A stretch of DNA of 9,557 nucleotides. Source: Trebonia sp. (lineage in GTDB: Bacteria; Actinomycetota; Actinomycetes; Streptosporangiales; Streptosporangiaceae). Shown here piece by piece: positions 5,017-9,557 of this stretch. The stretch is taken from positions 1 through 9,557 of the forward strand of contig JASHPP010000210.1 in assembly GCA_030038035.1 (NCBI GenBank), in the 5' to 3' direction. How positions within the stretch are numbered: the stretch's first letter is position 1; the number at the start of each line of letters is the position of its first letter. The notes beneath the pieces are model-generated. The model saw only the letters and a list, made by a program, of their open reading frames with translations. It was not told the DNA's origin and made no database searches. Made by a program: the position numbers and the translations under genes.

Positions 5017-6564
5017 CTAGCTCACCGCGTAGGCGTCGACCGTCGTCACGGCGACCGTGTCCCCGGCCGAATCCGTGCCCTGCACCCGCAGCGAGACGTA
5101 GCCGGCCTTGGCCGGGTTGGCCACCACGACGGTCCACCGGTAGCCGCTTCCGCTCACCCGCAGCGCGCGCCACGTGGCGCCGCCGTTGACCGACACCCAG
5201 GCCTTGACGCCATGCGCCACGATGTCGCCGCCCAGATCGGAGAACCAGATCGGCACCGTGGTCCTGGTGCCGCTCCGGGCCGCGTTGCGCTCCGACAGGC
5301 CGCTGGGGATGACCCGCGGCCAGAACGCGTCCGGTGAGTCGTGGCCGGCCTGGGTACGGAAGTTGTAGTACAGCGCGACCGACCGCGACAGCGTCGCCCC
5401 GGCGCCCCGGCTCGCCTGAATCCGCATGGTGTACCAGTGCGGCGCCGCGGAGATCGTCGCCGAGACATCGCCGCTGCCCCGCGCGAGCAGCTTCTTGCCC
5501 TCGTACAGCCAGGTCTGCTCGGCGCTGACCGGCAGCCCGTAGGAGGTGTCGAGCTCCTGGGTGGGGTCGACGAGCAGCCCGCCGCCGTCCGTCCCGACCT
5601 GCAGCTGGTTTCCCGACACGACGGCGCCGACCTGCGGGGAGGGCCCGAACACCGCGCTGCCGAACGTCTGCGCGTAGTGGTGGACGCCGAACACCGGCAG
5701 GTTGTTCAGGTCATCGATATCGCAGCCCTGCGGGCCGTAGAACACGCATGCCTGCCATTGGTACCCCGGCGTGAAGTAGAACTCGACGCTGAACGGAGGC
5801 GTCGCCCACTGGCCCACCACGCCGGATGGCAGGTCGTAGGACGCGCCGGGCGCCAGCGCCGCGAAGCCCACGCCGCCGACCGCGCCGGGGTCGACGGCCT
5901 TCAGCGTGACGTCGTCGCTGGCCAGTTCCGCCCGGTCGCTCGCGAACGTCAGGTCCGTGGGAATGGTGCCCTTGATCAGCCGCACGAGCCGGTACTCGAC
6001 CGGGCTGAGGTCGTCGTGCGGCCGGATCATGGCGGCCTCGAGGTAGAGGTAGTAGCCGGGCGGCAGCGCGCCGGGGACGGCGTAGGTCGCCCCGGCGGGG
6101 GTGGCGCGGGACCCGTCGAACGCGTCGTAACCGTCCGGCGCGAACGGCTCGGCCGCCACGTAGTCCTGGGTGACCGTGGAGTCGTTGACGGTGAACCGGA
6201 TCAGGCGGCCCGGCCGGGCGTCGAAGGTGACCGTCGCGTTCGCGGTGATCTTGACCTCCCTGTCCACCAGGGTGGCCGCCGTTTTGCCCGGCTCCCAGAC
6301 CCAGGCGGCGATGTTGTAGGTGCCGGGCGGCACGCGGGTCGGGTGCGCGCTGGTGAGCGTGTCGTCGACGCCGCCGGCGATGACCAGGCTCTGCAGCGAC
6401 GCGGTGACCGCGACCGGCTTGCCCGCCCGGTCGATCGCGCGGATCGTGACCAACGGGTTCCCAGCCGCCCCAGCCGCCCCTGACGCCCCGGCCGCGCTGA
6501 CCCCGACCGCCGCGAGCGCCGCGCCAAGCACGGCCGTCGCGAGCACGGCACCCCGCAGCCTCAT
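5017..6564 (-). CDS. secreted beta-rich protein of unknown function with subtilase-tail-like C-terminus
   Basis: This 515-residue protein has a Sec-type signal peptide: MRLRG, then a hydrophobic Ala/Val/Leu core to about residue 28, with an Ala/Gly-rich cleavage region. The mature part is rich in Val, Thr, Gly and aromatics and looks like a chain of beta-sandwich domains. PLVTIRAIDRAGKPV (37-51) begins a carboxypeptidase-regulatory/Ig-like segment, a central region (about 120-300) has Cys273 and Cys281 as a possible disulfide, and WVSVNGGATW...VSLRVQGTDSAGDTV (456-504) ends in a conserved-looking AYAVS. That last module resembles the C-terminal domain of actinobacterial S8 (subtilisin-like) peptidases, but no catalytic Asp/His/Ser motif of that family is present. 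I chose the ATG at 6564 because it opens the signal peptide and has GGAGG ten bases upstream. An upstream ATG at 6660 would add 32 non-signal residues. It is separated by 168 bp from the UppP-like gene and is probably monocistronic. Confidence 0.75.
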   Translation of the reverse strand: MRLRGAVLATAVLGAALAAVGVSAAGASGAAGAAGNPLVTIRAIDRAGKPVAVTASLQSLVIAGGVDDTLTSAHPTRVPPGTYNIAAWVWEPGKTAATLVDREVKITANATVTFDARPGRLIRFTVNDSTVTQDYVAAEPFAPDGYDAFDGSRATPAGATYAVPGALPPGYYLYLEAAMIRPHDDLSPVEYRLVRLIKGTIPTDLTFASDRAELASDDVTLKAVDPGAVGGVGFAALAPGASYDLPSGVVGQWATPPFSVEFYFTPGYQWQACVFYGPQGCDIDDLNNLPVFGVHHYAQTFGSAVFGPSPQVGAVVSGNQLQVGTDGGGLLVDPTQELDTSYGLPVSAEQTWLYEGKKLLARGSGDVSATISAAPHWYTMRIQASRGAGATLSRSVALYYNFRTQAGHDSPDAFWPRVIPSGLSERNAARSGTRTTVPIWFSDLGGDIVAHGVKAWVSVNGGATWRALRVSGSGYRWTVVVANPAKAGYVSLRVQGTDSAGDTVAVTTVDAYAVS

Positions 6565-6649
6565 CGCCCGTCCGCCTCCATGTGAGCGTGCCAGGACCGG
6601 CCCGCCGGCTCCGGCTGCCACCCCCTCGCGCGCCTGCCGTTTGTGCGGT

Positions 6650-6664
6650 ATTAATAACATTAAT
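6650..6664. promoter_or_regulatory. ATTAAT-AAC-ATTAAT dyad, candidate operator
   Basis: Two identical, self-palindromic ATTAAT hexamers are separated by AAC, centre to centre 9 bp. The outer GCG and CGC (6645-6647, 6665-6667) extend the symmetry loosely. In a genome this GC-rich such a site is rare. It overlaps the candidate minus-strand -10 box and lies upstream of fhs, so a factor bound here could control both genes. Confidence 0.45.
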
Positions 6665-6722
6665 CGCGGCCATCAGTGGCTTCGCGCAAAGGCTCGTTTT
6701 ATTCGAAGTTTCAATATTGACG

Positions 6723-6748
6723 ACCGCAGAAACCCGCGGTGTGTTTTT
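6723..6748 (+). terminator. weak terminator/attenuator-like hairpin in the fhs leader
   Basis: ACCGC (6723-6727) pairs with GCGGT (6736-6740) around an 8-nt loop, followed after three bases by TTTTT (6744-6748). It would lie within the leader only if transcription starts upstream of 6723. The stem is short, so this is a low-confidence call. Confidence 0.25.
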
Positions 6749-6798
6749 GGCCTCTGCCCCATGGACGGCTGACCAGGCAGCAGCGAAACAATCGGCTC

Positions 6799-6810
6799 AG
6801 GAACGTTCCT
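6799..6810. promoter_or_regulatory. perfect 12-bp palindrome AGGAACGTTCCT before fhs
   Basis: The sequence is identical to its reverse complement over 12 bp and lies 12 bp before the GGAGGT ribosome site. With no loop it is better suited to a dimeric DNA-binding protein than to an RNA hairpin. No matching regulator can be named. Confidence 0.45.
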
Positions 6811-6837
6811 TCCTGCCTGCCCGGAGGTCCAACCGCA

Positions 6838-8535
6838 ATGTCGATGCCCACTGCCCTGGAGATCGCACGTCAGGCCACGCTCAAGCCTATCGCCGAGATC
6901 GCCGAGGACATCGGCATCCCACCGTGGCTGACGGAAATGCACGGCGAGCACGTCGCCAAGATTGACCTGCGAGCCATCTCCGAGCTCGCGGACCGGCCGA
7001 CGGCCAAGTACGTGGTCGTCACCGCGATCACCCCGACGCCGCTCGGGGAAGGCAAGACCACGACCACGATCGGACTTGGCCAGGCCTTCAGGCACATCGG
7101 CAAGCGCGCCACGATCTCGATCCGGCAGGCGTCGATGGGCCCGACGTTCGGCATCAAGGGCGGCGCGGCAGGCGGCGGATACTCCCAGGCGGTCCCGTTC
7201 GAGCTGCTGAACCTGCACCTGACCGGCGACATGCACGCGGTCACGGCGGCGCACAACCAGATCGCCGCGATGGTGGACAACAGCCTGTACATGGGCAACG
7301 AGTTCGGCCTCGACCTGAACCAGATCACCTGGAAGCGAGTGATCGACGTCAACGACCGCGCGCTGCGCAACATCGTGATCGGCCTTGGCGCGGCCGGCGA
7401 CGGCGTGCCGCGGCAGGCGGGTTTCGACATCACCGCCGCCTCGGAGGTGATGGCCGTTCTTGCGCTGTCCAAGGACCTCAAGGACCTGCGCGCGCGACTG
7501 GGCCGCATCGTGGTGGGCTACACGAAGTCCGGCGAGCCGGTCACCGCCGAGCAGCTGAAGGCGGCCGGCGCCGCGGCCGTGATCATGCGCGAGGCGCTCA
7601 AGCCGAACCTGCTGCAGACGCTGGAGAACACCCCGGTCTTCGTGCACGCCGGCCCGTTCGGCAACATCGCGCACGGCAACTCCTCCGTGGTGGCCGACCT
7701 GATCGGCATCCACACCGGCGACTTCCTCGTCACCGAGGCCGGGTTCGGCGCGGACATGGGCGCCGAGCGGTTCTTCAACATCAAGTGCCGCGTCTCCGGC
7801 CTCAGGCCGGACGCCGCGGTGGTCGTCGCCACCGTCCGCGGGCTCAAGGCGCACTCAGGCAAGTACCGCGTGGTCGCCGGCCGCCCGCTGCCCGAGCAGA
7901 TGCTCAAGGAGAACCCGGAGGACGTGGCGGTCGGCGCGGCGAACCTGCGCAAGCAGCTTGAGAACATCCGGGCGCACGGCGTCGAGCCGGTGGTCGCGAT
8001 CAACTCGATGCCGACCGACTTCCCGTCCGAGCTCGCCGCGATCCACGAGCTCGCCGCGTCCATGGGCGTCAAGTCGGCGGTCGGCACGCACTTCGCCGAC
8101 GGCGGCCGCGGCGCGACCGAGATCGCCGAGGCGGTCGCCGAGGTGGCCGCCAAGCCGAACGACTTCCACTTCCTCTACCCGTCCGAGGCCACGCTCAAGG
8201 AGAAGATCGAGGCCCTCGCCACCAAGATCTACGGCGCCGACGGCGTGGACTACACCCCGCTGGCGGACCGGCAGCTCGACGGGTACGAGAAGAACGGCTT
8301 CGGCAGCCTGCCGGTCTGCGTCGCCAAGAGCCAGTACAGCCTGTCCCACGACGGCAACCTGAAGGGCGCCCCGACCGGCTTCCGCCTCCCCGTCCGGGAG
8401 GTCCGCGCGAGCGTCGGCGCCGGCTTCGTCTACCCGATCTGCGGCGACATGCGCACCATGCCCGGCCTGGCGAGCAAGCCCGCCGCCATCAACATCGACC
8501 TAGACGACGACGGCAACATCGTCGGCCTGTACTGA
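6838..8535 (+). CDS. fhs: formate--tetrahydrofolate ligase
   Basis: The enzyme (EC 6.3.4.3) joins formate to tetrahydrofolate using ATP, giving 10-formyl-THF for purines, formyl-Met-tRNA and one-carbon flux. The 565 residues match the usual length of about 555-560. Visible signatures include the nucleotide-binding TPTPLGEGKTT (65-75), ASMGPTFGIKGGAAGGGYSQ shortly after, LTGDMHAVTAAHN, HAGPFGNIAHGNSS, TEAGFGADMGAERF, and the C-terminal FVYPICGDMRTMPGL. The protein appears complete. The start is ATG 6838, nine bases after GGAGGT (6823-6828). ATG 6844 is a possible alternative, while the frame upstream to 6739 lacks family-like residues. It is preceded by a long, structured control region and followed by a terminator candidate, so it is probably monocistronic. 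The nearby MetE-like gene shares the folate theme. Confidence 0.98.
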   Translation: MSMPTALEIARQATLKPIAEIAEDIGIPPWLTEMHGEHVAKIDLRAISELADRPTAKYVVVTAITPTPLGEGKTTTTIGLGQAFRHIGKRATISIRQASMGPTFGIKGGAAGGGYSQAVPFELLNLHLTGDMHAVTAAHNQIAAMVDNSLYMGNEFGLDLNQITWKRVIDVNDRALRNIVIGLGAAGDGVPRQAGFDITAASEVMAVLALSKDLKDLRARLGRIVVGYTKSGEPVTAEQLKAAGAAAVIMREALKPNLLQTLENTPVFVHAGPFGNIAHGNSSVVADLIGIHTGDFLVTEAGFGADMGAERFFNIKCRVSGLRPDAAVVVATVRGLKAHSGKYRVVAGRPLPEQMLKENPEDVAVGAANLRKQLENIRAHGVEPVVAINSMPTDFPSELAAIHELAASMGVKSAVGTHFADGGRGATEIAEAVAEVAAKPNDFHFLYPSEATLKEKIEALATKIYGADGVDYTPLADRQLDGYEKNGFGSLPVCVAKSQYSLSHDGNLKGAPTGFRLPVREVRASVGAGFVYPICGDMRTMPGLASKPAAINIDLDDDGNIVGLY

Positions 8536-8543
8536 AGGGGCTG

Positions 8544-8571
8544 GGCGGCCCCGCGCGCCCTGCCGCCTTTT
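8544..8571 (+). terminator. rho-independent terminator candidate after fhs
   Basis: GGCGGC (8544-8549) pairs with GCCGCC (8562-8567) around a 12-nt C-rich loop and is directly followed by TTTT (8568-8571). An overlapping alternative stem GGGGC/GCCCC (8537-8541, 8548-8552) lacks a T-run. The position, 8 bp after the fhs stop, fits. Confidence 0.55.
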
Positions 8572-8598
8572 GTCGGTGCCTGGTGCGACACTGCGACC

Positions 8599-9090
8599 GT
8601 GGACACCCTTGACTCGGCCAGCGCCCGGGGCGCCCCGGCGCTCACCGAAGCTCAGATCGCCGCGGCACGCCTCGACGTGCCGCGGCGCCTCGGGATCCTC
8701 CCGTTCCAGGCAGGGGCGGCCCGCAGCCGCAGCCTGTGGGTGATCTTCCTGGGCAAGCGGGGGACCTGGACGCACGCGGTGCTGCCGATCGACGACCGGC
8801 TTGACATGCCCGACCGGCAGGACATCGCGGACCTTTGCAAGAGAGCCGCCGTGTGCCTGACCTATCCGCTGAGCCACGAGGACGAGCAGGCGCTTGTCAT
8901 CCTGCGCAGGCCCGCGCCCCCGGTGATCAGCGCGGCGGACGCCTACATCTTCCGCTTGGTCTGCGAGGCGGCGATCGCGCGGGAGACCGCGCCCTGGACG
9001 TTCTACGTGACAGGGCCGGACGGGGCGAAGGAGTGCTTCCGGCGGCTGACCGACAGCCGGGGGCCGTCGGGCTACCCCCAGACCCGCTGA
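8599..9090 (+). CDS. hypothetical protein, 163 residues
   Basis: I do not recognise the family. The protein looks soluble and globular: LWVIFLGKRGTWTHAVLPID (46-65) suggests central beta strands. It is followed by an acidic/helical region with Cys80 and Cys86, then YPLSHEDEQALVILRRP (89-105) and an Ala-rich helix with Cys122 ending in APWTFYVTGPDG. There is no TM segment or signal peptide. The GTG at 8599 has no clear Shine-Dalgarno sequence; GACACT lies 6 nt upstream, so it may be leaderless. It begins 63 bp after fhs, beyond the terminator candidate. Its last 19 bp overlap the end of the convergent MetE-like gene. Codon use is typical for the window, which supports it as real. Confidence 0.7.
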   Translation: MDTLDSASARGAPALTEAQIAAARLDVPRRLGILPFQAGAARSRSLWVIFLGKRGTWTHAVLPIDDRLDMPDRQDIADLCKRAAVCLTYPLSHEDEQALVILRRPAPPVISAADAYIFRLVCEAAIARETAPWTFYVTGPDGAKECFRRLTDSRGPSGYPQTR

Positions 9091-9557
9091 GCGGTGTCCG
9101 CCACCAGCTCGAGCTTGCGCTTTTCCTCGTCGACGGTGAGCACGTTGCCCGCCGACGTTGAGGCGAACCCGCACTGCGGGCTGATCGCCAGGTCCTCCAG
9201 GGGCACGTACCTGGCGGCCTCGTCGATCCGGCGCCGCAGGCCGTCCTGCGACTCGAGCTCAGGCACCTTGGAGGAGATCAGCCCGAGCACCACGACCGTG
9301 CCGGGGCGGACGAACCGCAGCGGCTCGAAGCCGCCCGCCCGGTCGGTGTCGTACTCAAGCAGGAACCGGTCCACGTCCACCCCCCCGAACAGCCGCTCGG
9401 CCACCGGCTCGTAGCCGCCCTTGGCCATGTAGGCGCTGCGGTTGTTGCCCCGGCAGATGTGCATGCCGACGGTGACGCCGGGGTGCTTGTCCTTCACCGC
9501 GCGGACGATCGCCGCGTCGGCGGCCACCGAGGCCTGGAGGATGATCTCCGGGTCGAG
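9072..9557 (-). CDS. cobalamin-independent methionine synthase (MetE)-like methyltransferase, C-terminal part (runs off the right edge)
   Basis: The visible 161 residues are the C-terminal end of a UROD/MetE-like TIM barrel. In MetE this domain binds zinc and homocysteine and transfers a methyl group from a folate. The zinc ligands are recognisable: H-x-C in GMHICRGNN (His33, Cys35 of the visible part), Glu68 in FLLEYD and Cys129 in ISPQCGFAS. The Glu-to-Cys distance is 61 residues, the same as between Glu665 and Cys726 of E. coli MetE. The His-to-Glu distance is longer (35 versus 24). The open frame continues past 9557, so the real start lies outside. A stop (TAG) at 9074-9072 follows RVWG. 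Many actinobacteria have short (about 370-residue) single-barrel versions whose substrate is not proven, so I give no gene symbol. Confidence 0.85.
   Translation of the reverse strand, partial: LDPEIILQASVAADAAIVRAVKDKHPGVTVGMHICRGNNRSAYMAKGGYEPVAERLFGGVDVDRFLLEYDTDRAGGFEPLRFVRPGTVVVLGLISSKVPELESQDGLRRRIDEAARYVPLEDLAISPQCGFASTSAGNVLTVDEEKRKLELVADTAQRVWG

Larger units (their letters stand above)
6565..6837. promoter_or_regulatory. 273-bp divergent intergenic region with an AT-rich island
   Basis: This gap separates two divergently read genes. About 6645-6720 is markedly AT-rich compared with its surroundings and holds an ATTAAT dyad, a TTCGAA palindrome (6702-6707) and a TTGACG hexamer (6717-6722) that could be a plus-strand -35 element. 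The matching -10 at 17 bp is only TGTGTT. TAATGT on the minus strand (6663-6658) fits TANNNT for the secreted protein. A hairpin and a 12-bp palindrome follow before the fhs ribosome site. No tRNA or recognised riboswitch was found. Confidence 0.6.

Noticed and set aside
5014..5023. GAGCTAGCTC palindrome over the stop of the secreted-protein gene
   Set aside because: It is a perfect 10-bp palindrome but has no loop, T-run or promoter context. One such site is expected by chance in a window this size.
5341..6483. 380-codon plus-strand frame opposite the secreted protein gene
   Set aside because: It has Arg/Val/Asp-rich composition and no start context. The minus strand has a signal peptide and sensible composition.
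6565..6660. 32-residue extension of the secreted protein from an ATG at 6660
   Set aside because: It would bury the signal peptide inside the protein. ATG 6564 has its own ribosome site.
6739..6837. N-terminal extension of formate-THF ligase from an upstream ATG
   Set aside because: The extra 33 residues are unlike the family, while ATG 6838 has a good GGAGGT and gives the expected length.
6771..6837. Folate (THF) riboswitch before fhs
   Set aside because: I could not identify a conserved riboswitch core or the multi-helix layout. Only a small hairpin and a loopless palindrome are seen.

Overview
The window is high-GC DNA with strong third-position G/C bias, GTG starts, short operons and TANNNT-like -10 boxes. 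These point to an actinomycete (Actinomycetota). I would lean towards a Streptosporangiales- or Thermomonosporaceae-like soil lineage, but the window cannot fix the genus.

Left part (1-1200). The minus strand carries the N-terminal part of a beta-class carbonic anhydrase, cut by the window edge. Upstream of it is a selenium-binding protein/methanethiol oxidase (SBP56) gene that has lost its middle. Both ends are well preserved, but roughly 200 residues are missing and an in-frame TAG sits at the junction. The former 5' end of that gene runs into eight tandem copies of an 11-bp GC-rich unit, which fill the space before the next, divergent gene.

Centre (1201-4848). A plus-strand pair encodes a patatin-like phospholipase and a two-TM PlsC-type acyltransferase, plausibly a lipid deacylation/reacylation pair. 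A small conserved-looking 71-residue protein of unknown function follows. Converging on these from the minus strand is an unusual undecaprenyl-diphosphate phosphatase (UppP/BacA family). It carries a disordered Gly/Pro/Gln/Trp-rich linker of about 135 residues between its two membrane halves and a variant active-site motif.

Right part (5017-9557). The minus strand encodes a 515-residue secreted beta-rich protein whose C-terminus resembles the non-catalytic tail of actinobacterial subtilases. A 273-bp divergent regulatory region, with an AT-rich island and two dyads, separates it from a well-conserved formate-tetrahydrofolate ligase (fhs). After an fhs terminator candidate comes an unrecognised 163-residue protein. 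It overlaps by 19 bp the end of a convergent, edge-truncated cobalamin-independent methionine synthase (MetE)-like methyltransferase with its zinc ligands visible.

Themes: membrane lipid and cell-envelope lipid-carrier metabolism in the centre, one-carbon/folate metabolism on the right, and gene decay plus repeat expansion on the left. I see no mobile element, CRISPR array, tRNA or rRNA. No clear new multi-gene system stands out. The best leads are the decayed SBP56 gene with its flanking 11-bp array, the linker-bearing UppP, and the AT-rich divergent control region before fhs.
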